The notes below the pieces were generated by a model, which saw only the letters and a list, made by a program, of their open reading frames with translations, ran no database searches and was not told where the DNA came from. Shown piece by piece: positions 1 to 4,974 of a stretch of 29,290 nt of DNA. How positions within the stretch are numbered: the first letter of the stretch is position 1; each line of letters begins with the position of its first letter. The translations under genes and the position numbers were made by a program. Source of the DNA: a virus; IMG/VR virus record IMGVR_UViG_3300022752_000290, positions 1 through 29,290 of that record. One strand, written 5' to 3'.

Positions 1-136
1 ACAAGATAAACGCTAAGAAACAAGCCACGGCGAACAGGCCCTTGACGATCTGTAGGTTCTGATGCCGCCGCCAGTTTTTTTCAAAGACGAGTTCAGATTC
101 CCTGAGCTTCTGTTTTAAGTCTGATTGAATAGTCAT
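1..136 (-). CDS. Small membrane protein, C-terminus outside the window
   Basis: Only the first 45 codons are visible; the frame stays open to the left edge. The start ATG follows an AGGA ribosome site about 7 bases upstream. The product starts MTIQSDLKQKLRESELVFEK, a charged and probably helical stretch with WRR, then turns hydrophobic (VKGLFAVACFLAFIL), which looks like the beginning of a membrane segment. This is the order expected of a small single-pass protein with its N-terminus in the cytoplasm. It is the last gene seen in the leftward operon and is preceded by a gene-free stretch of about 95 bases holding phased direct repeats, so it may have its own control. I do not recognise a family. 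Confidence 0.6.
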   Translation of the reverse strand, partial: MTIQSDLKQKLRESELVFEKNWRRHQNLQIVKGLFAVACFLAFIL

Positions 137-150
137 ACGTTTTCCTTAAG

Positions 151-235
151 TTTGTCGTGTTTGATATGTGCTAGCGCGCGGGTTTTTGCGATTTGTCGCG
201 TTTGGTATGCGTTAATTTGCATATTGTCGCGTTAC
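151..235. repeat. Three phased iteron-like direct repeats
   Basis: Two 20-base copies (151-170 and 192-211) match at 17 of 20 positions, with core TTTGTCGYGTTTGRTATGYG. A shorter third copy, TTGTCGCGTT, starts at 224. The TTGTCG cores start at 152, 193 and 224, so spacings are 41 and 31 bases, close to whole helical turns (about 4 and 3). The array fills the space upstream of the leftward membrane-protein gene. Phased direct repeats of this kind usually bind an activator, repressor or replication initiator. Which applies here is unknown. Confidence 0.55.
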
Positions 236-426
236 ACCATCTCCCCGTAGTAAGAAAGGATTTGTTTATACGCACCCTTCAATGCGCCGACATGCTGCTT
301 CTCGATCTCGGGTTCTATCGAAAAAACGGGAATAGTCTCCGTCTCCAGCAGATCAAGATCGTTTCTTAATCTTTCAAGAAATATTTCATCTACGGTATCG
401 TTGTCAATTTCAACAGTCAGTTTCAT
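232..426 (-). CDS. Conserved small phage protein, unknown function (64 aa)
   Basis: The start is the ATG two bases beyond the stop of the upstream gene (TAACATG). A longer in-frame reading from a TTG would run 120 bases into that gene and is unlikely. The product is acidic and starts MKLTVEIDNDTVDEI. A predicted beta strand and helices follow, and it ends LSYYGEMV. From memory, small acidic proteins of this type ending in a YY-G motif often sit beside the MKVYIS-type gene found just upstream here, so the pair probably travels together. There is no enzymatic motif and the function is unknown. Confidence 0.7.
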   Translation of the reverse strand: MKLTVEIDNDTVDEIFLERLRNDLDLLETETIPVFSIEPEIEKQHVGALKGAYKQILSYYGEMV

Positions 427-427
427 G

Positions 428-964
428 TTAGTCCCATAGTGCTTCGTAATATTTACCAAATAGTCTGAAGCCGTTCTTGGCTCTGACTGCATTAGCTTCC
501 CATATATCAATGTCGTCAAGATTTGTATCTTTGAGCTTGTATTCAAACGCCCAAATCATTTCATTCATCACCCAGTCCCAACGCTTAAAGTGGTTTGCAT
601 CGGCGTCCCAAATGTCCTTTTTGGGCGGAGCAGATGTAGACTTAAGCTCTTCAGGAACGTCTTCATCGTAAACAATAGGAGCGCCATGCTTTACTTTGTT
701 TAGCTGCTTGAGCATAGGTAGGATGATGTGGGCTATGGTAGTGTCCATGTTCCATACATCCCACTTGTCTATCTTGACGTAAACAATTCTTGGATGAATT
801 AGATTCAAAAGATTCTTTACACCCTCACACAATGGGCTTAATCTGTCAGCCCACTTGTCTATCTTTGGCTCGTCGTAATCTATTTCCCTCCAGAAGAAAA
901 CTTTCTCTAGGATCGTGTACGGCGAGACCCAGTGGTTTCGTTGTTTACTTATGTAGACTTTCAT
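428..964 (-). CDS. Conserved phage protein of the MKVYIS...FGKYYxxLWD type
   Basis: This 178-residue protein has landmarks I recognise from unrelated environmental phages: an N-terminal MKVYISKxxxHWVSPYTILEK, a central WDVWNMDTTIAHIILPMLKQL, an acidic DEDVPEELKSTSAPP segment, RWDWVMNEMIWAFE, and a C-terminal NGFRLFGKYYEALWD. It is rich in Trp and Asp and has no signal peptide, membrane segment or known catalytic motif. Its function is unknown. The wide conservation suggests a core accessory role during infection. It lies between a 33-aa membrane ORF and the 64-aa gene, all co-directional and almost without gaps, so they are probably one transcript. Confidence 0.85.
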   Translation of the reverse strand: MKVYISKQRNHWVSPYTILEKVFFWREIDYDEPKIDKWADRLSPLCEGVKNLLNLIHPRIVYVKIDKWDVWNMDTTIAHIILPMLKQLNKVKHGAPIVYDEDVPEELKSTSAPPKKDIWDADANHFKRWDWVMNEMIWAFEYKLKDTNLDDIDIWEANAVRAKNGFRLFGKYYEALWD

Positions 965-968
965 TTGT

Positions 969-1070
969 TTAAAAGGTAAATTGAGCTAACCTGCCTAGCA
1001 GGTAAATAGTGCCGATAGTGATGAGAGGCCCCAGAAACATGATCAGATAGCACATCAAAAGTATCTTCAT
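969..1070 (-). CDS. Very small single-pass membrane protein (33 aa)
   Basis: This short ORF has a good ribosome site (GAGG, 5 bases before the ATG). It reads MKILLMCYLIMFLGPLITIG and ends in RLAQFTF. Almost the whole length is one hydrophobic helix ending in a short polar tail with one Arg, so it should insert in the inner membrane. Its stop lies 4 bases before the next start, which supports co-translation. The length alone would allow a chance ORF, but the ribosome site, tight spacing and clean hydrophobic composition favour a real gene. Function unknown. Confidence 0.6.
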   Translation of the reverse strand: MKILLMCYLIMFLGPLITIGTIYLLGRLAQFTF

Positions 1071-1088
1071 AAAAACCTCAAAAAATGT

Positions 1089-1148
1089 CCCGATGGGGAT
1101 AAAAACATGTTTATTTGCTCAAACTCGTTAACAAATGACCCGATGGGG
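1089..1148. repeat. Pair of CCCGATGGGG direct repeats in a short intergenic space
   Basis: CCCGATGGGG occurs at 1089-1098 and at 1139-1148, in the context AAATG-N-CCCGATGGGG-N-T both times, so the match extends to about 16 bases. The 50-base offset is near five helical turns. Each copy is a weak palindrome (CCC...GGG). They flank an AT-rich spacer between two leftward genes. They could be a paired protein-binding site or small hairpins; nothing proves a role. Confidence 0.4.
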
Positions 1149-1152
1149 TTAG

Positions 1153-1332
1153 TTATTCCATACCTTCTTCAAAATCAAACCATTCATAGATCTCGTGCAT
1201 GATTGCATCCCTTAAAACAAACTTAATTTGATCGTCTGTCGGCTCATCCGTATGCTTGTAAGCGCGGGCCAAGCCATAAGTAATGCCGTTCTCAATGCAC
1301 ATCTCAATTACCGCTTGCTCTTTAGGCCTCAT
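1153..1332 (-). CDS. Small acidic protein, unknown function (59 aa)
   Basis: I take the ATG that follows GGAGGGAAAG as the start. The frame could begin four codons earlier at a TTG, but that codon lies just before the ribosome site. The product starts MRPKEQAVIEMCIENGITYG and ends in the acidic WFDFEEGME. It looks like a compact, mainly helical protein with no motif I can assign. The first bases overlap the end of the zinc-finger ORF upstream by 11 bases, so the two are probably translationally coupled. Confidence 0.7.
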   Translation of the reverse strand: MRPKEQAVIEMCIENGITYGLARAYKHTDEPTDDQIKFVLRDAIMHEIYEWFDFEEGME

Positions 1333-1492
1333 CTTTCCCTCCAATACGTTCTTTCTCTAGCCGCTGCACCTCTACGATGGCGTCTTTTTGTTTAGCCATG
1401 CTCTCCAGGAAGCATTCTTTGTGTGCGTACCTCCCGAGGAAGGCCGACTCTTCATCACGATCCACAGGTTTGTTACAGAGGAAGCAGTTCAT
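1322..1492 (-). CDS. Small treble-clef-like zinc protein (56 aa)
   Basis: The ORF starts with an ATG preceded by AGGA. The product begins MNCFLCNKPVDRDEESAF, continues RYAHKECFLESM and ends with a charged helix rich in Lys and Glu. C3 and C6 (CxxC) with H24 and C27 (HxxC) make a four-ligand zinc site of the kind seen in small treble-clef or LIM-type knuckles; the remainder could form a helix or coiled coil for partner binding. Small phage proteins like this often act by binding host proteins or nucleic acid, but that is inference. A promoter and an operator-like dyad lie directly upstream, so this gene probably begins a transcript. Confidence 0.75.
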   Translation of the reverse strand: MNCFLCNKPVDRDEESAFLGRYAHKECFLESMAKQKDAIVEVQRLEKERIGGKDEA

Positions 1493-1493
1493 G

Positions 1494-1510
1494 TTTAATT
1501 CCTAGTTAAG
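1494..1510. promoter_or_regulatory. Operator-like dyad (TTTAA-N7-TTAAG) at a gene start
   Basis: The sequence TTTAA-TTCCTAG-TTAAG has the same geometry as the dyads in the three repeated modules to its right and in the divergent control region, with one outer-base mismatch. It covers the expected transcription start and ribosome site of the leftward zinc-protein gene, 3 to 13 bases downstream of the -10 hexamer proposed here. A protein bound there could block transcription or early elongation. Confidence 0.5.
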
Positions 1511-1512
1511 CA

Positions 1513-1541
1513 ATTAGAACATCTTTATTTGACTTCTTCAA
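1513..1541 (-). promoter_or_regulatory. Probable sigma70-type promoter for the zinc-protein gene
   Basis: On the minus strand, TTGAAG (-35, 4 of 6 to consensus) is followed after exactly 17 bases by TCTAAT (-10, 5 of 6). It lies at the end of the preceding leftward gene and about 20 bases before the next start codon. This is the best consensus-like promoter I see in the small-gene region. No transcription data support it. Confidence 0.5.
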
Positions 1542-1725
1542 CCGTGATGACGTAATTTTTTCCTTGAGCATCTGTGACCTCAATGGTCTTCTTAGAGCTG
1601 ACCATGCGCCCTTCTGCGTCTACGTCAAACTTGATGGAGCCAACCAGCTTGATAAGACCCTCCTGGTCATGCTCCAGCAGAGCTTTTTTGGTTAAGTGGC
1701 TGATGTAGTCACAATATGCAAACAT
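1525..1725 (-). CDS. Small protein, unknown function (66 aa)
   Basis: The start is an ATG preceded by a strong GGAGAAAGC ribosome site. In-frame readings further upstream overlap the next gene without a ribosome site. The product starts MFAYCDYISHLTKKALLEHD, a helical segment, then predicts a beta-rich second half (IKFDVDAEGRM, KKTIEVTDAQGKNYVITVEEVK) of alternating strands. This resembles small phage proteins with a helical N-terminus and a beta hairpin, but I cannot name a family. It follows the 100-aa gene after 10 bases and is probably co-transcribed with it. Confidence 0.75.
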   Translation of the reverse strand: MFAYCDYISHLTKKALLEHDQEGLIKLVGSIKFDVDAEGRMVSSKKTIEVTDAQGKNYVITVEEVK

Positions 1726-1735
1726 GCTTTCTCCT

Positions 1736-2038
1736 TTAGGCTTTTGGTGATACACGAATAGAAGCACCTTTAGTGGTGTACTTCGCAATTTGTTCTGGGG
1801 TAGCACCCAGCTCTGCTAACAGAGCTTTGTAGTCTACGGTAGTTGTGTTGACCAAGCTTACGGTCACACCGTACTGCTCGCCGCGGTGATTGCCTTCGCC
1901 CAGCTCATTAGCAATTTGATCTTTCAGCTCTTTGCACTTGGCGGTGAGGTCTTTGACTTGGCGGTCTAACACGGCCAAAGTGTCGATGGGGTTTGCCAGG
2001 CTGAGGGCAAGGGATTCGGCGGTAGTAATTGCGTTCAT
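1736..2038 (-). CDS. Coiled-coil phage protein, unknown function (100 aa)
   Basis: The product starts MNAITTAESLALSLANPID. A helical segment with heptad character follows (LDRQVKDLTAKCKELKDQIANEL), then a beta-like region (GVTVSLVNTTTVDYKALLAE) and a basic end, RVSPKA. The order of helix, then a YG-V-TVS-x-V strand, then a KALL helix is seen in many small phage proteins annotated as hypothetical. It is the first gene after the first copy of the repeated intergenic module, so it probably has its own promoter. The ribosome site is weak (GAAAGACAGAT before the ATG), unlike that of its neighbours. Confidence 0.8.
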   Translation of the reverse strand: MNAITTAESLALSLANPIDTLAVLDRQVKDLTAKCKELKDQIANELGEGNHRGEQYGVTVSLVNTTTVDYKALLAELGATPEQIAKYTTKGASIRVSPKA

Positions 2039-2045
2039 ATCTGTC

Positions 2046-2153
2046 TTTCTTCGTTACCTGCACATCGCAGTGATATGGAGTTTAACTCAAAGTTAAAGAA
2101 ATACAAGGACTTTTGCAGGAATTTGCAAAATATTTTTATAAGTACTTACCCTA
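2046..2153 (-). promoter_or_regulatory. Repeated promoter-operator module, copy 1
   Basis: Read leftward, the module starts in the last codons of the 271-aa gene (AGGGTAAGTACTTA). It continues with AAAAATATTTTGCAAA, a -35 TTGTAT and, after 16 bases, a -10 TAAACT. The dyad TTTAA-N7-TTAAA (2081-2097) fills the spacer and -10. In the leader, CTGC and GCAG arms (2058-2061 and 2067-2070) can form a hairpin ahead of GGTAACGA and the start codon. It is strongly similar to copies near 2968-3054 and 3660-3775. Confidence 0.7.
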
Positions 2154-2961
2154 ATGCCACCTCAACCACCTTGGGGCGCTGGATGACGGTCTGCTTCACG
2201 CCGTTGTACACGGTATGCTCTTTGACGCTGGCTTTGATGGTGCGGGTGTCGCCCTTGTTTCCAATGTCGGTCTTGCCCTTGTAGGTGATTGCGTTGCCTT
2301 GCTCATCGCTGGCAATAGTGATGTAGTTGTCGCCATAAAACTCGGACTTGAGCACAATCACGCGCTCAACTGTGATGGTGAGAGTGACCTTATCTCCGAC
2401 TGCACCAAGGTGCTGGCTGTTGGCGCGAGCAGCCTCAAGGCGGTCAATCACCGCAAAGCAGGACTCGACAGCCTCTACTTGGCGAGCGGTTAAGTTGCCC
2501 CAACTGGCCAAGTTGTAAGCCATGCTACGCAGGAACTCATTAGTGCCCTCATAAGCCGTCAAACGGGTCACCAAGGCGCTGTTGGCATCGCGCCACGCTA
2601 AGCCCGCCAAGATGCGTTCTGTTTGGCGCTGTGCGCGTTCTGCCTCAATTTGAGCCTTGCGAGCTTCGCGGCGTTTTTGTGCGCCAGCTTGGCGACGTGC
2701 GCGTATGTGGTCGGCGCGAACCTTTTCAAAGCCATCGATACCCCAACCAGTCTTGGCAACGCAATCACAGCCTACCTTGAACTGACGGGCGCCAGCGACG
2801 CTACCCTTGATCCAGAACTCCCAGCGAATGCCAGTACCGCAATAGTCGCAGCAGCCGCCAGCCTTGCTGGTGCCGTCAGGCAACGTAAAGACGTTCTCGC
2901 TGACGTGTGTGCATGAAAAGGGGGCTTTGCCAAGTCCTGCTTTTTCAAAAGGGTGTGTCAT
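2146..2961 (-). CDS. Zinc-finger phage protein of unknown function (271 aa)
   Basis: The N-terminal part holds four cysteines typical of a zinc ribbon: CCDYCGTG around residues 37-41 and GCDC at 64-66. A long helical, very basic and Gln-rich segment follows (about 84-120, many Arg, Lys and Ala), then a helical middle and a beta-rich C-terminal third (KVTLTITVERV, DNYITIASDEQGNAITY) that could be an OB-like fold. I infer nucleic-acid binding; no catalytic motif is visible. Similar Zn-ribbon proteins occur in other phages as hypothetical proteins. The gene is the only one transcribed directly from module copy 2, and its last codons form the start of copy 1. Confidence 0.8.
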   Translation of the reverse strand: MTHPFEKAGLGKAPFSCTHVSENVFTLPDGTSKAGGCCDYCGTGIRWEFWIKGSVAGARQFKVGCDCVAKTGWGIDGFEKVRADHIRARRQAGAQKRREARKAQIEAERAQRQTERILAGLAWRDANSALVTRLTAYEGTNEFLRSMAYNLASWGNLTARQVEAVESCFAVIDRLEAARANSQHLGAVGDKVTLTITVERVIVLKSEFYGDNYITIASDEQGNAITYKGKTDIGNKGDTRTIKASVKEHTVYNGVKQTVIQRPKVVEVALG

Positions 2962-2967
2962 GTTTTG

Positions 2968-3054
2968 CTTTCTATCGTTCCTGCAACATCGCAGTGGTTG
3001 TATCTTAACTTAAAATTAAAGGATTACAAGACTTTTTTCTAGGTATTTTCCCTA
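2968..3054 (-). promoter_or_regulatory. Repeated promoter-operator module, copy 2
   Basis: This is a shorter version of the module. It begins in the last codons of the 49-aa gene (AGGGAAAATACCTAG) and lacks the TTTTGCAAA stretch of the other copies. It keeps -35 TTGTAA, a 16-base spacer, -10 TAAGAT, a slightly decayed dyad (CTTAA-N7-TTAAA, 3004-3020) and the leader hairpin with CTGC and GCAG arms (2981-2984, 2991-2994). The 271-aa gene starts directly after it. Confidence 0.65.
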
Positions 3055-3188
3055 GGTTCTTCCCAACGGCTACCTTCCCAAGTCTCTGGGTCACGGTCAT
3101 AACAAGCTGCCTCATAAGCCTCTTGCCTTGTAAGGTGGTACTTGATCTCTAAGAATTCTTGGCGTGCAATCAATTCATCGTAAGTCAT
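3039..3188 (-). CDS. Small acidic protein, unknown function (49 aa)
   Basis: The start is the ATG 6 bases after a strong GGAGG (AAGGAGGTTTGAGATG). Earlier in-frame codons overlap the preceding gene and lack a ribosome site. The product begins MTYDELIARQEFLEIKYHLT and ends EEPRENT; it is mostly charged and helical. The ribosome site overlaps the end of the upstream gene, so translation is probably coupled. Its last four codons (RENT) match the end of the Ref-like gene (RVNT) because both lie in copies of the same repeated module. No family recognised. Confidence 0.7.
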   Translation of the reverse strand: MTYDELIARQEFLEIKYHLTRQEAYEAACYDRDPETWEGSRWEEPRENT

Positions 3189-3189
3189 C

Positions 3190-3435
3190 TCAAACCTCCT
3201 TACTAATCCATAATTTTGATCCAACTTTCTCGGCCCAGAATTGGTCGGGGTATAGTGCCCAATCATTGCCAACTTCGTCAGTTGGCTTTGTTACGTTCAT
3301 ACAAAAGTAGTTACCGCCCGCAGTAAAAATCTGTTTTTTTGTGCGGGTTGATTGGTACTGGTACTCATTTTTAAAGTGTTGGTTTGACTCATACTCTAAT
3401 CCAAGAGTTGCTGCAATTGCTTCAAGGCGGGTCAT
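3190..3435 (-). CDS. Small phage protein, unknown function (81 aa)
   Basis: The ATG after AAGGAGGTTTGAG is the start. The product begins MTRLEAIAATLGLEYESNQH, a helix, followed by a probable beta-rich domain with aromatic residues (FTAGGNYFCMNVTKPTDE) and ends SKLWISKEV. It could be a small single-domain binding protein; no motif is known to me. The final codons, AAG GAG GTT TGA, are also the ribosome site of the next gene. The preceding 72-aa gene ends the same way, in KEV. Confidence 0.75.
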   Translation of the reverse strand: MTRLEAIAATLGLEYESNQHFKNEYQYQSTRTKKQIFTAGGNYFCMNVTKPTDEVGNDWALYPDQFWAEKVGSKLWISKEV

Positions 3436-3436
3436 C

Positions 3437-3655
3437 TCAAACCTCCTTGGTGATGAGGTACTCGTGGGCATAGTCCAAAGACTCCACGGCAGCAATGATG
3501 TGGTCTTGGTGCTTCATTGGGCTACGTGTGAGCTTTGCAGTCAACGCTGCGATGATTGCGGCTGCGGCGTGCTCAGTAATCTGAGTGTCGTCCATTGCGT
3601 TGATGGCGCGTAGTGCGTTTGCTGCCACCATGTATCCGTGTTCCATATCGTCCAT
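3437..3655 (-). CDS. Small helical protein, unknown function (72 aa)
   Basis: I choose the ATG preceded by CAAGGAAGCAAG. Another ATG 30 bases upstream lies inside the conserved leader of module copy 3, in the hairpin loop, and lacks a ribosome site. The product starts MDDMEHGYMVAANALRAINA. It is Ala-rich and helical throughout (HAAAAIIAALTAKLTR) and ends in YLITKEV. It has no membrane character and no known motif. It is the first gene expressed from module copy 3, followed by the 81- and 49-aa genes. Confidence 0.75.
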   Translation of the reverse strand: MDDMEHGYMVAANALRAINAMDDTQITEHAAAAIIAALTAKLTRSPMKHQDHIIAAVESLDYAHEYLITKEV

Positions 3656-3659
3656 CTTG

Positions 3660-3775
3660 CTTCCTTGTATCGTTACCTGCGACATTGCAGTGATTGGAAG
3701 TTTAACCGAAAGTTAAAGGAATGCAAGGACTTTTTGTAGATTTTGCAAAAATATTTTTCTAGGTGTTTACCCTAG
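3660..3775 (-). promoter_or_regulatory. Repeated promoter-operator module, copy 3
   Basis: Read leftward, the module begins in the last codons of the Ref-like gene (AGGGTAAACACCTAG), then AAAAATATTTTTGCAAAA, -35 TTGCAT, a 16-base spacer and -10 TAAACT. The dyad TTTAA-CCGAAAG-TTAAA (3701-3717) is exact in both arms. The leader hairpin has CTGC and GCAG arms (3677-3680, 3687-3690). The 72-aa gene starts just after. Copies 1 and 3 are the closest pair, alignable with few gaps over about 110 bases. Confidence 0.7.
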
Positions 3776-4049
3776 CTAGTGTCCAGTCAAGCAATTCCTG
3801 CTGGGTGATGCCGTAGTGCTTCTCGAATCCCTTAGTCCCTAAGCCGTGGATGCCTGTGTTTCCCCTGTGGTGCTCAACGCAGAAGGGCATGACGGTGAGA
3901 TAGTCTCCCTTGCCCCAGCCCCCAGTTCTAAGGTGGTGTAGTTCTACTTCAGCGGGATCGTGGTCGCCATACAAGTGATGACACAAGCAGCATCCAAGTT
4001 GCGCCACCTTGCTCATATGTTCTTTTTCAGCTTGTTTTTTTGAGGCCAT
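3759..4049 (-). CDS. Ref-like RecA-dependent HNH nuclease (96 aa)
   Basis: This resembles the nuclease domain of phage P1 Ref, a RecA-dependent HNH endonuclease, and its small phage relatives. Visible landmarks are a metal knuckle (C20, C23), an HH pair at 38-39 in VELHHLRTGGWGKGDY, then C57 with HH at 60-61 (PFCVEHHRGN), and the family signature GIHGLGTKGFEKHYG. It probably nicks or cuts DNA during recombination, alongside RusA and the exonuclease of this phage. The first 12 codons are AT-rich (about 33 percent GC) and the rest is not (about 53 percent over the next 12), so the N-terminus seems to have come with the adjacent homing endonuclease. M12 is a possible alternative start. Confidence 0.8.
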   Translation of the reverse strand: MASKKQAEKEHMSKVAQLGCCLCHHLYGDHDPAEVELHHLRTGGWGKGDYLTVMPFCVEHHRGNTGIHGLGTKGFEKHYGITQQELLDWTLARVNT

Positions 4050-4569
4050 TTGTAACGCAACTCCAAGTAGCTTGTGATTTTATTTTTTTTACTGTAGACA
4101 ATGGTGTATTAAATACTTGACTAGTTATACGATTACTTTTGGGGTAAAGATATATTTGAATTACTTGATCTGTAGTCAATTTAATATTGTTTGCTTTTGG
4201 CCCTTCTTGATATGTACCATGTTTTTTTTTATCTTGATGATTTGCTTTTCTAGTATCCCATCTTAAATTTGTCAAAACATTATTTGTTCTAACTCCATCA
4301 CTGTGACATGCCTCCATTTTTGGCGGGGGATCTCCGCAAAAAGCTCGCAGCACCAAACGATGCACATGCTCTTGCTTTCTTTTTTTTGCTCCAGTTGTTA
4401 AATTTACAACCTCATAACCAGTACTAGCAATAATTTTTTTTAGGTTAATTCCACCTTTTAATGCAATACCTAAACTCGTTTTAACAGGTCTTTTTAGCGA
4501 ACGGACATTGCCAAAGTTTGAAACTTCGTAAAAAGATTCATAGCCAACGCAGCTTTTCCAAATTTCCAT
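4027..4569 (-). CDS. NUMOD4/HNH homing endonuclease
   Basis: The 180-residue product has an N-terminal NUMOD4-type DNA-binding motif (MEIWKSCVGYESFYEVSNFG, then NVRSLKR). An HNH nuclease core runs from about 68 to 111 (HVHRLVLRAF, ACHSDGVRTNNVLTNLRW, ANHQDKK). The C-terminus (about 127-175) looks like an HTH-type targeting domain. Such enzymes cut a specific site and spread their own gene by repair. The gene is clearly AT-rich against its neighbours, as expected for a newcomer. Its end overlaps the Ref-like gene by 23 bases, and its upstream region carries a leftover of a Ref-like N-terminus. A good AAGGAG site precedes the ATG. Confidence 0.9.
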   Translation of the reverse strand: MEIWKSCVGYESFYEVSNFGNVRSLKRPVKTSLGIALKGGINLKKIIASTGYEVVNLTTGAKKRKQEHVHRLVLRAFCGDPPPKMEACHSDGVRTNNVLTNLRWDTRKANHQDKKKHGTYQEGPKANNIKLTTDQVIQIYLYPKSNRITSQVFNTPLSTVKKIKSQATWSCVTNGLKKTS

Positions 4570-4648
4570 TACACCATCTCCTTATATGATGTAATTGTAT
4601 CACTGATTTGGCCACAGCATTCATGTGCTGCTTCTCTGCCTTGTTCAC
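4538..4648 (-). pseudogene. Truncated N-terminus of a Ref-like nuclease
   Basis: Starting at a GTG that overlaps the stop of the previous gene (ATGTGA), this frame reads VNKAEKQHMNAVAK. It then loses similarity (SVIQLHH) and ends after 36 codons inside the homing endonuclease gene. The first 14 residues match the start of the intact Ref-like protein downstream (KKQAEKEHMSKVAQ) at most positions by identity or conservative change. DNA identity is low, so this is not a recent duplication. It looks like the original 5' end of the ref-type gene, cut off when the homing endonuclease arrived. Confidence 0.6.
4594..4602 (-). promoter_or_regulatory. Possible extended -10 promoter of the homing endonuclease
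   Basis: On the minus strand TGATACAAT matches an extended -10 element (TGn plus TACAAT) about 25 bases before the endonuclease start codon. No good -35 is visible, which fits the extended -10 type. The second homing endonuclease also has TACAAT (9602-9607) upstream of its AAGGAG. Confidence 0.3.
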
Positions 4649-4974
4649 ATCAATGACCTATCTTGCGCTCGATTGGATGCTTCTAGTGAGCGCCACACTT
4701 CTATTCTTGCTTGTGCAGCAATCAGCATCCACCTTTCTTGCTCACATGCCCTTGTAGCCTCTTGTAAGTGCTCTAGGTGCGTTTTGTAGCGTGGGTGGGC
4801 ATATGCCTCCCTCTCTTGGGATACTGCGCTTGTAAAGCCGTTTTGCTCGGCTTCTTGCATAAGCTCTGCTTTGACAGTCTTACGCATCTCTTCCATGTAA
4901 ACAAGATCAGCTTTAGCTTGAGCGTAGATCTTGCTGTGGGTGATCAGGTAGTCAACGGCGTCTTGAATGTTCAT
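4645..4974 (-). CDS. Conserved phage coiled-coil protein (109 aa)
   Basis: The product is nearly all helical: MNIQDAVDYLITHSKIYAQAKAD, EEMRKTVKAELM, then QEREAYAHPRYKTHLEHLQEA and LIAAQARIEVWRSLEASNRA. The combination QEREAYAxPxY...AAQARIEVWRSxEASNRA is familiar from many phage hypothetical proteins encoded with replication or recombination genes. It has no catalytic or membrane features, and its role is unknown; a protein-protein or DNA-associated role is inference. The start overlaps the stop of the upstream gene as ATGA, and its own stop overlaps the GTG of the ref remnant, which shows the original gene order before the insertion. Confidence 0.85.
   Translation of the reverse strand: MNIQDAVDYLITHSKIYAQAKADLVYMEEMRKTVKAELMQEAEQNGFTSAVSQEREAYAHPRYKTHLEHLQEATRACEQERWMLIAAQARIEVWRSLEASNRAQDRSLM

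Noticed and set aside
1068-1108. A 13-codon leader-like ORF before the 33-aa membrane protein gene (minus strand), ending in an ATGA overlap.
   Set aside because: It runs through a CCCGATGGGG repeat, has no ribosome site and no regulatory pattern such as repeated rare codons.
232-4640. A shared 13-base stretch (TTACACCATCTCC) at 232 and 4569, with a nearby shared CTGCTTCTC about 60 bases away in both.
   Set aside because: At 4569 the match contains a ribosome site (GGAGATGG) and at 232 a coding end; the intervening bases do not align and the spacing differs by 4 bases. Probably coincidence, though worth a quick alignment.
4027-4648. A group I intron carrying the homing endonuclease.
   Set aside because: The flanking Ref-like N-termini are duplicates rather than split halves, the endonuclease has its own ribosome site and directly overlaps the next gene, and no intron core is evident.
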